A stretch of 64,000 nt of DNA from Flammula alnicola (GCA_015499995.1 JADNRV010000014.1:62001-126000); one strand, 5' to 3'; numbered from the stretch's first letter, positions 45,241 through 57,732 are shown. Notes: a model not told the origin generated them from the sequence alone. Program-made: numbers and translations.

Positions 45241-48200
45241 ATGAGATGTGAGTAATTTTTCATCTTGTCTTCGTGCTCTTGAAATAACAGCCTTGTTCTG
45301 CGTATTAAGGACAACCACTCGACCTGCAATTCCTGTCACAAACTTAAAAGAGCGCATCGCTGCTCTCGAGCAACGAAATGCAGGAAACGGAGCGTCAAGA
45401 CCAACGTCTCCGACCGCGGGCGCTGCACCCATCATTAGCAGTGTTGCCCCTGCTGCGCCCGGGTTTCGTGACAAAATTGCAAAGTTTGAAAGAAAAGGTG
45501 GTGTGCCGGTTCCGAGGGGAAGTTTCGGCTTAGGGGCTCCTCCAGTAGCGGGAGGACCACGAAGGCAAGGAGAACTTTATGGCAATCGCATCCCAGCGCC
45601 TGCGAGGAGTGTCAGCGTTGGGATGCTGCCCATCAGCCGGGCAGGCTCTCCAGTTGGCTCGTTTGTCACAGATTCACCGGAGTCTTCGCCCGGTGCCGGT
45701 GCTGGTGATCGAAGGTCTTTTTCGCTCTCCAGTGTCATCAGCGACTTGGACGACCAGAGGGATTATACACCTATCTCTTCGCCTACCTTTGCTTTTCCGC
45801 TCGACTCTCCTGAATCCTTGGCGTCAGTCTCGTTTACACCCGAAGCTTCGCCTTCATTGACCTCGAATGGCGACGTCGCAAGTTTCGCGAAACCCATTTT
45901 GCGAGGAACGTCTTTTCAGAAGGCGTTGGAGATAGCGAGAAACGCTGAAATCGCGAAGACAGAAGCACAAGGTCCTGTTACGCCAATACCTCGACAACGC
46001 TCTATTGACAACCAGGAAGAGGATGAAGTAGAGTCTCCCGAACCCACTCCGGTCATCGTTGTTTCCAGCGAAGATACGCCTCCTGTTATTTTGCATGATT
46101 CGCCGAGGCTGGAATCCGACTCTCTTCCAATTGCCGCCTCTCCATCAGAGACTTCGGCTCCCACCTTCACCCCCATTTCAGCACCAGAGCCCGAAGCCTC
46201 TTCCGAAACTAAATATCAAACGTCAGAGCCAGACACACATGCGGAGATCCATGAAGAGTCACCCGTGGGCCAAGTTCCAGTTATCGAAGTTACTCCATTA
46301 ACGATCAAGAAACGAAAACCCACAGACCCTATTCCTGCTCCAGTCGAGGAAAAGATTGCTGAGGTTGCAGAGGCGACACAGGCTATCCCATCTGAAGCTG
46401 CTCCTAAAGCAGAGGAAGAAGCTTCTGGCCCTCATCCTGACGACGACAAACCATCTACTCAACTGACGTTCGTGGTTCATGCGCCTTCACCTACCGAACC
46501 TAGTCATGTCGAAGTTGCATCCGAAGAAACTCATAAACCAATCTCTGCCGAGATAAGTGGCTCAGAAGTACCCATTGTGCAGGTATCCCCGCCTATAGAG
46601 CTCCCAATCGAGACTGCAACGGCCATTGTACAACCTCAGACCAAAACGGTTCGACGTCTGCCTGAAGTTCCGTCACCGCCTCAAATTGTTGTTCATAACG
46701 ACTACACATCGACACAACAAGCAGAGGTCATTAAACCATCGTCAACGGACTCCAACAAGAATGAAGAATTCTCTTCTCGCAAAGCCGCCTTGACTTTGGA
46801 TTCCCAGGCACTCAACGACGACACGTTGATGTCGCCGCCTCTGGTTTCAGGAAACATGTCTGCAATGTCGCTTACAGACGTTTTGAGCAACTACTTTACA
46901 TCCGAGAAGGCAAACAGAGAAAGTACATTCCGGACCGCCACTCCTCCTCCGCGTCCGGGTGCATCTCCACTCTCGCCATTCGCCACTCTCGCATATGATG
47001 GTCCAGAATCGCCCCCAAACCCTACCATCCAAGTCCCTGACCCGCAATCCTTCCTCTCTCCTCCTCCACTCTCCGCGGCTCCATCATCCGGCGGCTCTTC
47101 GATGGGTTCGATGTCGTCTCTTGGCTCTCGACCTATGAGCATGATCGAAACCAGCCCAAGTCGTGTTGCGCGTGCCATGCGCATGACGCCCGCAACCAGT
47201 CGGGGTGTGCCCATGTTTTTACCGCCCAGCAGCGCTCGCCCTAGGAAGTCCGATTTCGTGTATTTCCCCCCTACACCGGACGCTGAAGACACCGAGTTCG
47301 GCTCGGCGACGCTGCACAAGTCATCGCATTCGTTGTCGTCTGCGGATCCCAGGAATCGTCGGTCCGAGCCTGACCTCACAGATCCATCGACCTCGAGGTC
47401 GACGATGTTCAGGGCTGTTGTGCATGGAAAAGTTAAGGAGACTCCCATGTCTGCGACTGTGCCTGTCAACAGGCAGCGACATGTACCCGAGACACCGCAG
47501 ACGAGGAGAGTTAAGCGAGATACGGTGCTGGAGCCGCCTCTGAGCCCTGGTCAGGGTGAACTGGCAGCGTTGTTGCAGGAGGCCGTTCTTTTGGAGGACT
47601 CTTTGGATAGGGGAGAGCTTCCTACCGAAATGGCGGTGCAGGAAGAGCGAGAGCGGAAAGAGCAAGAGGTTGTGGCTGCGGCTGCGGCTGAAGCGAAGGC
47701 GGCGAAGGCAAAGGAGGACGCAGAACGCAAGAGGATAGCGTTGGCGACTGCACAGCTGCAAGCCAAACGCGACGAGCCGACGGCTGGACGACTGAAGCAC
47801 ACGTTCCTCATTCCGCTGTCCAAGGCAAGGTCTGTGCATCGCAAGGAGGTCTCGACTTCGCATTCGGAAAGGTTTCCGAATAAACCTGAGGGCGATCCAG
47901 TTGTGCATCCTAAATCTGCTGGGGCTCCTACTGCGAAAGCGGAGTTCCCTCAGAGCAACCAGCTTCGCCGTCCTGTCACTCCGGAGAATAGTACCCAGGA
48001 GGTGGAGGCGCCGTCGAAGTCTCCGAAACCGTCGCGATTTTCGAGTTTTCGCAGGCTAGGCAGTATGTCGCGTCCCAACACCATACACGGAGGCTCTGCC
48101 CGCCACAGTAATTCTACCTCGTCCGAATTCTCTGAGGATTCTGTGCCTGTTGTTACGCCTCCTGAGGGCAGCCTGGAGTTTACGACTGCAAAGATGTCAC

Positions 48201-49046
48201 CCGTCAGCGAGTTTGGACATATGGCGAATGGCTCCACGACGTCGTTCCCGTCGTTGTCGCCAAAGAAGAGCATCCATAGCATCGGCCGTGCGACGTCCTT
48301 TGCTGAGAAGATGTGGTCTCGTGCAAGGACAAGGTCGAATGGTAGTAATCTGAGTGCGACGAGCGAGATGACGGGTAAGTTTGTTATATCGGCCTATGTT
48401 TATTTTATTGGAATTTCTAACGGCCTGTGTAGATCGCATTCTTGAGGACGTTCCGACCTTACCCCCCATTGGACCTCCTCCAGCCCTCCAACTGCCTCTT
48501 CTGCCCCAGCAGGAAGACACTAGATTGCTAAATCCACCAAGGAGGTCCGCATCTTTGAAGCGCTCCGTGAACCTTCCTGCAATTCCTACCGAAGCTGTTC
48601 CTCCTCTGCCGGCTATAACTTCCACGTCATTCTTCCAGACCAACGCTGCGCACGCCTCTGATATTTCCAGTGATTCCTTCTTGCTGCCTGGTTCCACCGA
48701 TTCTACGCGTCCGTCATCTTGGACTTCGATGTCTTCAGCCGGCTCTCTGCCTTCTCCTCTTTTTGACAAGGCCCTCTTCGACGCCTTCCCGTCGGTACCA
48801 GGCACAGTGCCGTTGCCATCCTTTACTTCTGTGCATAATATGACAAGCCGCCCCGTCGACACCAGCAATATGTTGCCAGTTGTGATCGAAAGACCCTCGT
48901 TTGATTCTGCTTTACTTTCATCTGCTATCCATCTAGTATCTACACACAAATCAGCTTCTACCCCGGTGCCTCAAACCACTCTTAATTCTAGCCGAGCACC
49001 TACACCCACACCAATGCCGCGTCGCTCTGGCGAGATGGCCCGCTAA
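45241..49046 (+). CDS. Large disordered protein of unknown function
   Basis: Exons 45241-45247, 45291-48374 and 48433-49046 give 1234 residues. The first exon, seven bases (ATG AGA T), is my best choice because it is in phase with the long frame, but the true start could lie further upstream. I do not recognise a domain. Near the start is a helical segment (NLKERIAALEQRN) and a short conserved-looking patch (FRDKIAKFERKGGVPVPR, then GSFGLG). The bulk is Ser/Pro/Thr-rich with many possible phosphosites and Pro-rich stretches. A charged helix lies around 47640-47760 (EERERKEQEVVAAAAAEA...). The two short helical patches could be protein-binding elements; a scaffold or cytoskeleton/signalling role is a guess. 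The single 3-kb exon is unusual among these intron-rich genes. Confidence 0.7.
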
Positions 49047-49657
49047 GCGAACGTATGGCGAAAGACACCAGAAACCTACTATATCACTATATACACATAT
49101 CTTACATATTTTGCTGCTTACTCTTGTTATTCCACTTGCTTTCACTTTCCCCCTTCATCCGATCTACTTATCTTGGATCTCTCTCTGTTCTTGTGATTTT
49201 CTTAGGTTTCTTCTGCAGTCCATGCCTGCCCAGTGCCCACGTTCGTATTTTGGGTTGAAGACGCTTAGTCAGTCTTCCTATGTATTCAGTTTCATATAGT
49301 CCAAAACTTCGCATGCGCAAACCAAACATATATTTCACGCTTTATGTGCAGCATCTAAGATGGTTTCTCACATAATTCACCACTGCCAGTCACTCAGTTG
49401 TAACTTGTGACTCTGAGTCGCGTCGAGAGGACGCGAGCACGTGATCGACCTGAATCTATGGAAGTTAAAGTTTTGAATAAGCTCTAAGTTTAGCTTTCCT
49501 GGCTCGATGTGTTCCCAACATGATATAAAAATCCTTCTTGCTTTAACACTGACCACTCCCCAGAGTATTGAGCGGCTCTCAAGCAATCCTTCGCCTCTGT
49601 CGTCCTTCTATAGGCTCCAACCTGGATCAGACTCAGCTCGGGCCGTAGCCCAACTTG
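49047..49657. other. Intergenic
   Basis: About 0.6 kb, pyrimidine-rich on the left; no gene recognised. It should hold the orphan gene's 3' end and the RdRP promoter. Confidence 0.45.
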
Positions 49658-52600
49658 ATGAATACTCAGGGCTCGGATGATCTCCTTTGGCGGGACTTCA
49701 GCGACTTGGAAGCCTTGGATTACATCTCGGAGGTCTGTAAATCAACCGCTTAGTGCTTCGTGCTCTTGTTGTAAACTCAACCCTTGACAATGCCTGCAGC
49801 CAGAGTCATTCTACGAGGGCGATATCTCTGCCCTTATCCTCGATTACCAAGAAGAGACTGGTACGTAGATCAAAATCGTCATGGAATATCCAACGTTACT
49901 TATTATTTTTCTAGTTATACCGGAGCAGCAAGCTTCTGGTAGTCGGGGTGCAACTGATTCTAAGTCGCTTGGGAAACGAAAAGAGAGTTCGACCTTGTCT
50001 GGCGATGACTCTGACGATTTTAAAATTCCATCAAAACGGACAAAAACTCAAGACAACGACACCTCAGACTCGCAAACGTCTGCTGACCCTGACACGCCAT
50101 GTTTAATAGTAAGATAATCTTTCGACTTGAGTTTTCTGTGACAGCATATACTCACTTACAACTTAGGCGCACTGCCCGAAAACTCAGCGCCTCATGGAGA
50201 GGGTGCAATTATCGCGTGGCGTCCGTTATGAGCTTGCGCGACTAGTCACATCTGGGAAATTACACTACAGCGATATCACCGAAGAGAAGCTATTGAACCT
50301 TCAAGGTCCAAATGAAATTGCGGCCCCGAAGATCGCGCAAGTCTTTCAGAAGGCGAGCTCGTCCGCCGAGGTTACCACTGACCCAGCGTTTGCACAGGAA
50401 ATAGCCGCGCATGTACGTTTAATTCACATATCTTTTTACTTATAGCGGCGTCTAAGATTTCGCTTTGTAGTCTCCATGGAAAGAACTTGACCGAGAGGAA
50501 GAGGCCCTGTCTCGCGGACCTTACGAAGGATTGGGCAACAGTAACGAATATCCCGACTGGTATGGAGGCAAGGTCGAATTCCGCGGGCGTTTGCAGTCCA
50601 TGGATGGCAAAAAAAAATCTTACAAGATCGTCCTCGACCAATGCACACTTGGGCCATCTTCTCGATTTGCAAGACGGTTTGGCTCGTGGTCGTTCCTGCG
50701 CGTCAAAATTCCACAGCAGACTTTTCACGATCCAAAGAACAACCTCAATATATTTTTCCGGAAGGCATTTATTATTTGGGGTCAAGTGTTTCGAGCATGT
50801 TATGCAAAGGGCGACAACATCTTCTTTTATTGGACGAACGAGAGCTTTCCTTCTGGCCCCTCGATCCCTGGACGACTCTCCTTCGAAGATTTTATTAGTT
50901 GGCATAATCCCTTGGAAGAAAACTCGGCCCAGGTATTTTTTTGTCGCAAAGCGGTTTTGATCAAGTCACTTATAATTTCTCAAGCTCATGACGAAATGGT
51001 CGGCACGTACGCCATTGGGCTTTTCAAATTCGGTCCCTGGTCCTCGCATCTCCCAGGATTATATATTGCATACAGAGGAAATTGGTATTGTTATTTCAGG
51101 CTTGGAACGCAGTAACTTTTGCCTTACTATTTTTATTTTTATTTCAATTTTAGTTTCTGAAGAAGGGTCTGAGATGACCGATGGCTGCGGGCTGTCCACC
51201 AAAAGCATCCATCGTGCTTTGCTGAACCAGCTGTCTCTTGGATCTTTGCCTACTGCTTTCCAGTTTCGTCTGGCTGGCTACAAAGTAAGTAACGCCCTAT
51301 TCATAAATGTCATTCAAGGTGTGAATACATTCTAGGGGATGTTTTTGCTACGCGATGATGGCGAGTTTCAGGATGAAGAAAAGCGCGTCTGGGTTCGACC
51401 TTCCCAAACCAAGATCAAGTATCCCAAAGGAATGGCTCTTGATCCAGCCATGCTGACCATCGACATTCTCCGAACTTCTCATATGAGGTCACCATCTAGG
51501 ATCTCTTCGGAAATCATCATAAACCTTGCGGAGAACGGTGTTCCTCACTCTGTATTTGTCGACCTTCTCAAGACCAGTATACAGGAATTAGTTCGAGGCC
51601 TGACGACATGGGATGGTCCCGATGCGATGTTCAATTTATGGATGAATGTCGAGCGTGCTGGTGGTGTGCTAGTTGGGCGTCGGGCTCGCGAAGCCGTTGG
51701 AGAAGCACGAGTTCGGGGTTATAGCAATCGTTCCTCTGAAGATGTCGAGTTAGATGAAGAAGACACCGACGAAGACGGGTTTGATACCACTAATGCTGCT
51801 GTTCCACGGTCAATTGCATGGTGGGCCGATCAGATCTCCGGATGCCCTTCAACGCTCGAGGAAACAGTCATGGTCCTGCTGGACTCGGGATTCCTCCCTC
51901 AAGAAAGTCCTGTACTTCGGGAAAAGCTCAAACAAGTCGTAGTGAAAAAGATTGAAAGTAGGACACAGAATCTTCGGTTCGAACTTGAGCAGAGCTGCAC
52001 TGCCTTTGCAGTACCAGGTATGATTCTAGTTTGCTAAATGTGATTGATTTACTAATTATCTGTTTATGGCTTCAGATCCGTTTGGAGTACTTGGTCCCGA
52101 GGAAGTGCAAATCAAGAGCTCTCGGCGAAACCTCAAAACTCAGGATGGTCTATTATCAGACATTATTTTGGGTGATGTTCTTGTAAGGATTTATCTTAAC
52201 TTATTATTCCTTTCTTCTAAACCATTTCAATGTAGATTACAAGAAACCCTTGCAAATTGCCCTCTGATGTTCGTAAGGTGTGTGTCTATATGTGTTTATC
52301 AATTGGCCAGTCTTACTGAATTTCTTTAGGTTAAAGCAGTCGAGCATCCCATGCTGAGAAACTATGTGGATGTCATTGTCTTTTCTATTCAAGGTTTGCG
52401 TCGCTTAATAGACTATCTCGCAGGAGGTCAATATTTGTCCATATGCAAGCCTATTCCTAATAATTGACCTCATAAAATAGGTGACCATGATGGTGACATA
52501 GTACTTGCCATGTGGGCCGGAGTCCTGCTTCTGAAGTTTCAGAATGCTGATGAGAAGTTTTCACATGACGCTCATGGTCTCGATCTTGCTTTTACACGGG

Positions 52601-53687
52601 ACAAAGAGACAGGAGGGGCATTTCTCCAACGCACAAGGACAATGGAGCCAAACATGAGGATCCATGCCATGCAGGCTTATCTTCTAGGCGCTCTTCATGA
52701 TCCTTCGTTAGTCGGAAAATACTCGGTCATGCACAACAACGCGATATACAAGTTAGGTTATGGGCACCCTCGGACCCACAAAATTGCATGCAAGTAAGTT
52801 TGCTCTAGATATTAGCCAGCTGAGCATTGCTGATATCATGTTGCAGATTTGTCAGAGTGTTAGATGCACCAAAGACTGGCTACAGGATCAAACCGGAGAC
52901 ACTCTTTGCAGATCTAAAACTGTATAACCATCCTCATGGTCCTCACTGGCAATCTTCAAGCAAAAAGGACAAGAAAAAATCAGCAAAACCAAAGATTGAC
53001 ACCACAAACATTCCCTTTTTAAAACGCGACACGACTTCTCAGTATGCCCGTGGCGTCTTCATTATGGACCGCCTTCGCACTACTGCTGATCAGGAGAGGG
53101 ACCGACTACTAGGAGAAATGGAAACTCTCTTCGCGCCTTTATGCAACAAACCTGATCCTGATCTAACTGCGCCCTGGGACGCTGCACAAGCATGGGCAGA
53201 AAATGGCACTGGAGGTGCCGACTTCACGAAAATGAAGAGGATGGATCTCAGTAAAATTGCCCAGCACGTTCAAACGATGTACCGGAAGCACAAGTCGATC
53301 CTCATGGGCCTCGCCAAAAGCGGTAGCAATTCAAATATCCATTTCACCAACCTACCGATTGAAGTCCGTCAAGATCAACTGCGTGCGCTGTCGAAGGCCT
53401 TTGCTACTGAAGGTCCTCAGATCGAAGACCTCCCAACGATTGCGGATAAGGCCACGCTTAATCGATACCAGGCTTCATACGCCTACAAATACGACGCTGA
53501 GCAGAACTTAAAGGACGGTGTCAAGGATGGAGTCGTTTTCCGTGGAACGTGTCCATGCGCGAACTTTGCGCCATCAAGGCTGCTGCTCGGGGTCCGTACA
53601 AAGTGGTCACAAATAATTTCTATGAACGCTTCAAGCTGGTCAAATCCCTTTAGTTTATTCATTCCTTCCCTCCATTCTTCGCCATGA
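49658..53687 (+). CDS. RNA-dependent RNA polymerase (RNA-silencing type), with probable C-terminal frame break
   Basis: Thirteen exons (49658-49732, 49800-49860, 49915-50108, 50167-50412, 50471-50932, 50985-51084, 51154-51284, 51336-52017, 52076-52182, 52236-52277, 52330-52393, 52481-52793, 52847-53687) give about 1105 residues. The fold is that of cellular RdRPs (QDE-1/RDR), which copy single-stranded RNA into dsRNA for small-RNA silencing. Marks are EMTDGCGLS, RPSQTKIKYPKGMALDP, LRTSHMRSPSRISSE, and the catalytic loop GDHDGDIVLAMW (DxDGD, crossing the intron before 52481) with AYLLGALHD after it. The last 49 residues in this frame look non-coding. From 53543 another frame reads WNVSMRELCAIKAAARG and FYERFKLVKSL then stop (TAG at about 53642), so one base is probably missing near 53531-53541. 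The N-terminal 150 residues are acidic and disordered. Confidence 0.92.
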
Positions 53688-53856
53688 ATCACACAAACCT
53701 ACCATTGCATGTACATTTATTTTTGGATTTCTCTGTACTCATCATCCTGTTCGACACAGCATTCACATTCCTATAGTCTTGGAGCAATCTGTAGCAGTAC
53801 CATTCTTGTTCATGTATCCTAATACTCTCCCAGCGGTTCGACAGGCCGTAATGTAT

Positions 53857-54272
53857 GACATAGGGACATGGGTTCCTGAAGTTTCTTCGAAACTATGGCG
53901 AAGCGTAGCCTTGCGCCACTCACTCATATCAATGTTGAAGGTACAATAAATACACTGATGGATGTGCAGCCAAAAGTACACCACCATTTCACGCCAACTT
54001 TGAAAAAGTCCTTTGGAGTATGCAAAACATGATTTTGATGCTCGGCGCCGTTTCACTTTCGGAATTATGATAGAGGACACAACAACACGAGTTGGCTTCG
54101 TTTCGGAGCCGTTCGATTTTATGAAGGTCAGTAGATATTTCCGCGATTTTTTACTCGTTCATATTTTTCTGTAGGACCACGCTAGATTTTTACATCTCGT
54201 GCTGTAGTTGGCATTCGGCTCCGTCGTTGGGTTGGGTTGGGACCCAACGATACAGCTGCGGTACGAGGAACT
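53857..54272 (+). pseudogene. FunK1 kinase relic, 5' part
   Basis: Pieces align in order with FunK1 copies 1 and 2: DIGTWVPEVSSKLW (compare SDLGKWVPEIS), FEKVLWSMQN near 54000, FVSEPFDFMK near 54107, then LGWDPTIQL near 54232. They are in different frames with stops. Much of exon 1 is missing. Continuation is found only at 55853. Confidence 0.8.
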
Positions 54273-54606
54273 TGAAGGACTCACTAGGTGACAGCCGGTT
54301 GGAAAGCTGAAAGACGGACCGACGGGCCGCTCAAAATCATGGAAATTCCAATGTTGAAACGTATGATGGGCTTCCTTGATGATTCAAGCAATCTTTGGTT
54401 CATGAAATCGATTGGACGACTTCTTTAAATAAAGAGGTTGTTCAGCCACCGGAAGATAGATATACAGGCGACCGCTTTAACCTCTGAGCCAAAAACTGAC
54501 CCAATTTCAAGAGTCGAGGGTGGTATAGATCACCCGCTTCAGTGTTTGCTGAGCACTTTAATTACAAGAACCACGGCGTTATCGGTTTCCATAGTTTCGT
54601 GCCTAC

Positions 54607-54692
54607 GAGCCTGTTCAGTAACGGATTGTTTGGAGAATTTTCAAAAGTTCTCATCAGATTTGTTTCCGCGTGACATTTTACTGAACAGGCTC
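54607..54692. repeat. 86-bp sequence with perfect 15-bp inverted repeats
   Basis: GAGCCTGTTCAGTAA (54607-54621) and its exact complement (54678-54692) enclose 56 bp, ending 20 bp before the TATA box of the secreted-protein gene. It may be a tiny MITE or a regulatory palindrome. Confidence 0.8.
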
Positions 54693-54712
54693 TAAGCGCG
54701 TTGGCGAACGAG

Positions 54713-54718
54713 TATAAA
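54713..54718 (+). promoter_or_regulatory. TATA box of the secreted-protein gene
   Basis: TATAAA lies 140 bp before the ATG at 54858. The intervening leader is C/T-rich, a common feature of highly expressed fungal genes. Confidence 0.5.
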
Positions 54719-54857
54719 ATGCTTACCTTTGTTCTTGTCTTCAGTCATTCCTGTTCGTCTCTCTTTTTCCGTTCATTCTTCTTTTTGCATTCCCTTCTCG
54801 CAGCTGAGCTGCCTTTGTACGCGCACATCTCCTTTCAGTCGTCATAAAGCTTTCACC

Positions 54858-55457
54858 ATGCACTTTTCTACAATTCTCGCCGTTCTCTTTGCCTTCTTCG
54901 CCACCACTGCCCTCTCAGCCCCCGTACCCGATATCGAGCGTCGCCTAGCAGCTGCAGTTTTCAAGACGCAGACATATAACCAACTCTCTATCTCCGGCGG
55001 ACAAGCCGGTAATGCTCAAGCTGAAGCACTCGCCAAGTTCTCTGCCCTCAACTTGAACGATGCAAAGAACGTTGCGGCTGCAGATATCGAATTCTTGAAC
55101 AGTGTCAATCAGATAGCCAACCAAGCGGAAACAGAGGCTTTTAACCCAGCTATTGCTGCAGCTTCTGGCACGGCGCAGACGGCTCTTCAGGTGTGTTTCT
55201 CTCCCTCACCCTCTAATGCTTTTCGTCTTCCATTCAAGAGGCTAACGATCTATTATACATAGAATGGCAAGATCAAGAACAAGGTCCTCAAGCTCACCGC
55301 TTCAGTGCTGAAGCTGACGGTGCAAGCTGCACAGGGTCAAGACACCAGTGCAGATCTTGCCACTGAGCAAACGAAGTTGAAGAGCAACATTGCGCTCGAC
55401 AAGGCGGCAGCTGGACAAGCCAGTACGGCGCTGCAGTTCAGTGCTTCGACGGCATAA
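54858..55457 (+). CDS. Small secreted protein
   Basis: Exons 54858-55190 and 55263-55457 give 175 residues. A signal peptide (MHFSTILAVLFAFFATTALS) is followed by APVPDIERR, a possible pro-segment ending in a basic pair. The mature part is Ala/Gln/Asn-rich with the phrase YNQLSISGGQAGNAQAEALA, which I associate with a basidiomycete family of small secreted proteins of unknown role. There are no cysteines in the mature part, unlike hydrophobins or most effector-like proteins. Predicted structure is mostly helical. The gene has its own TATA box and C/T-rich leader, suggesting strong expression. It lies between two halves of a FunK1 relic. Confidence 0.88.
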
Positions 55458-55852
55458 GTGAGAGTGGTAAGATGGACGGGAAATGCAGGGATGTACGGTT
55501 GGGTTAGGATTTGTTTGGCCACGCTCAGGGATGGCAGGCGACTAGTAATAGTATGACCCATATTTTTGTAGCCTATTTGATTGGGTGTTGCACAGATTTT
55601 GGCAAAAGGAGAAGTTTCACGAGGCGAAGATCAAGAAAGTGATGCCTGAAGAAGGGCAGACGGTAATGCAACGTCACATGAAAGCGAAGTGATAGCAAAA
55701 CCGAGAAACAAGAACGATTAAAATAGTGATGAGAATGTCGATACAGGCCCGGGATGATTCAGTAACGAAGGCAGAGGAAGCAACGAATATCGAGGATGTT
55801 GCCAGGCAATTGAAGAGACATGGGAGAGACCCGGGAAAACACATGAAAAGTA

Positions 55853-56060
55853 GGGATACGATATCACAGTTTCGCAGCTGATGCGCTCCATGAAGACGGC
55901 ATTAGAGTCTTCGAAGCCTACGAGATCGATGAGGCGGGCAACAGGATCGGAGCCTCCTGGGTTGCCGTCAAGGGCTATTGGGTCGTAGACACTCGTGGTG
56001 CGGAATCGATCATTCTCCAACGTATCTTGGATCTGGAGGAGGCGACTGATGAGGCCTAGG
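55853..56060 (+). pseudogene. FunK1 kinase relic, 3' part
   Basis: One open frame reads FAADALHEDGIRVFEAYEID and later ILQRILDLEEATDE, matching the segment of FunK1 copy 1 that begins FAADALRGRGTRVFEAY. The kinase domain proper is absent. Together with 53857-54272 it forms a third, dead FunK1 copy. Confidence 0.82.
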
Positions 56061-56781
56061 AGACAGAGGGTTTCAGGCGGCCACCAGCCGAGCAATCCCT
56101 GAGATCAACCCAAGGTGGTTCCAAGTTGCAGCGACTCGGACGCACTGGCAGCCACTGAGCCAGTAGATGGATTTACGAATGCCGAGGCTTGCCGAGTATC
56201 ACGTGGCCTAGAATTTACAAAACGCGTCGCGCGTCGCGTCTGTGCGCGCCTCCGCCCCCTCCACTGCACTTATCTGAAGGCGATGCAAGTCTGGCTGGAG
56301 TTGGACACCTCGTGGGCCATTATCTCATGGGTTTCTCAGCTGGTGGTCCTTGGAGGGGTTACTTCCTGACAGTTATCACATAATTGTGCTCATCAACGTC
56401 ATCGATGAAGATCGATGTCCGATACGGAGTCGGAAAAGCCATGTATTACTCTTTAACATCCTTGTTATTAATAAAACGTAGCCGGAAATTGTCTGGTTGC
56501 AATTCTCGTGGCAGTCGGAGCACAATATGCCTTGTCGAGTAGTTGTCATTCCTCATATGATGATCCCGTTCTTGAACATCGGGGACATGAATTTACAAAA
56601 ATGCGGGAGAAACCTCAGCTATGCCGAACTTCGGTTAGGATTGAGGGATGCATCATCGCAATGATATTTGTTAGCATTCACAGTCTACAGGATCAAGTTT
56701 CCATTACAGTGTTGGGTACGAATATTATAGATACCAGTACTACTACAAGAAGACGGGAAAAAGAAGAAAAGATATGCAACG
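56061..56781. other. Intergenic, no gene recognised
   Basis: About 0.7 kb after the FunK1 relic. A GC-rich stretch near 56220-56280 stands out, but no motif or exon structure was recognised. Confidence 0.45.
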
Positions 56782-57732
56782 CTAATAAGCGATACTAACA
56801 CGCTTGTTCTCGAATTCATCCCACCGAGTGAGGACCGCATCAGCAACAAAGTGCGCCACATCTTTCCTAGAGACCGTCCACCCACCAAGCTCCTGCTCTG
56901 AAACACGATAAGGAGCGCCTTTCTTCCCTGGTTTCTCTGCCAGACATTCACCGTCGGTCAGCAGTGCTGGTCGAACGACTAGCACCCTCTTCAATGACCC
57001 AGCAGCTGGAAGACCCTGGCGTTCTGTCCAGTTGGAACCCATGATATCTTCGCCGGGCTCTCCGTCGTTCTTGGTATCCCATGGCCAGCCGGTGCAGTAT
57101 GAGATAAGACGTTCAGCGCCAACTTTGTCTTTATGTGGAATTGCGAGGAGGTAGCCGTATAATGGCTTTAGGAGAAGAGGAAGGGCAGCGTGCGAGGTGG
57201 GTGTAACGCCCGTAGATGAGATCGTGATGATTCGAGGTTGAGGTGTCGTTCGTGGCATGGTGGTGAGCACATTGAAGAGGGATTCGGTAACAAGGTTGGC
57301 AGGCGTGATAACCGCGCCTTGCGTGATACTGAACTTTGGTGTACCACCTATTAGAAAAGGTCAGTCAAGTCGTGTAATACAGAGATCATTTCATCTATGT
57401 GACTAACCAACTGAGAAAAGCAGAAGATCCACGGGGGCGTCTTTTGCTGCCTCATTCCAGGACCTCTGAACGTCTTCCTTGACTAGAGCGTCACCTTTTA
57501 GGAGACGCGCTTTACCAGATTTAACATATTTCTGGATCGTCTCATTGGAGTCAAACGTTGCTGGCGAGCGCAAGAGAAAAGTAACAGTCGCTCCTGATTC
57601 TAAATATAGACGGCTTATTAGAATTCATTGAACGCATGCAAGAAGCATAAATTGTTAATCACCCAAAAACCTGACTGAGGAAAAATATCCAATGTTTCGA
57701 GAGCCACCGATAGAGAGAACATTGAGAGGCAT
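56782..57732 (-). CDS. NAD(P)-binding Rossmann-fold protein (atypical SDR/NmrA-like)
   Basis: Three exons (57732-57663, 57593-57408, 57347-56782) give 273 residues. The N-terminus MPLNVLSIGGSRNIGYFSSVRF carries a GGxxxIG dinucleotide-binding turn, followed by strand GATVTFLLRSP. Later parts are KGDALVKEDVQRSW, LLLFSVGG, RIITISSTGVTP, LVVRPALLTDGE and SRKDVAHFVADAV near the C-terminus. These match the atypical short-chain dehydrogenase group that includes NAD(P)-binding and NmrA-type proteins, some of which sense redox state rather than catalyse. There is no classical YxxxK pair in an obvious position, so enzymatic activity is uncertain. Cytosolic; no signal peptide. The substrate is unknown. 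Confidence 0.87.

Larger units (their letters stand above)
54273..55852. other. Segment lying within the FunK1 relic, carrying the secreted-protein gene
   Basis: These 1.58 kb separate the two FunK1 relic parts, which would otherwise be nearly contiguous. The segment holds a 15-bp inverted repeat, a TATA box, the secreted-protein gene and about 400 bp (55458-55852) without a gene. No clear terminal repeats or target-site duplication mark its borders. Confidence 0.55.
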
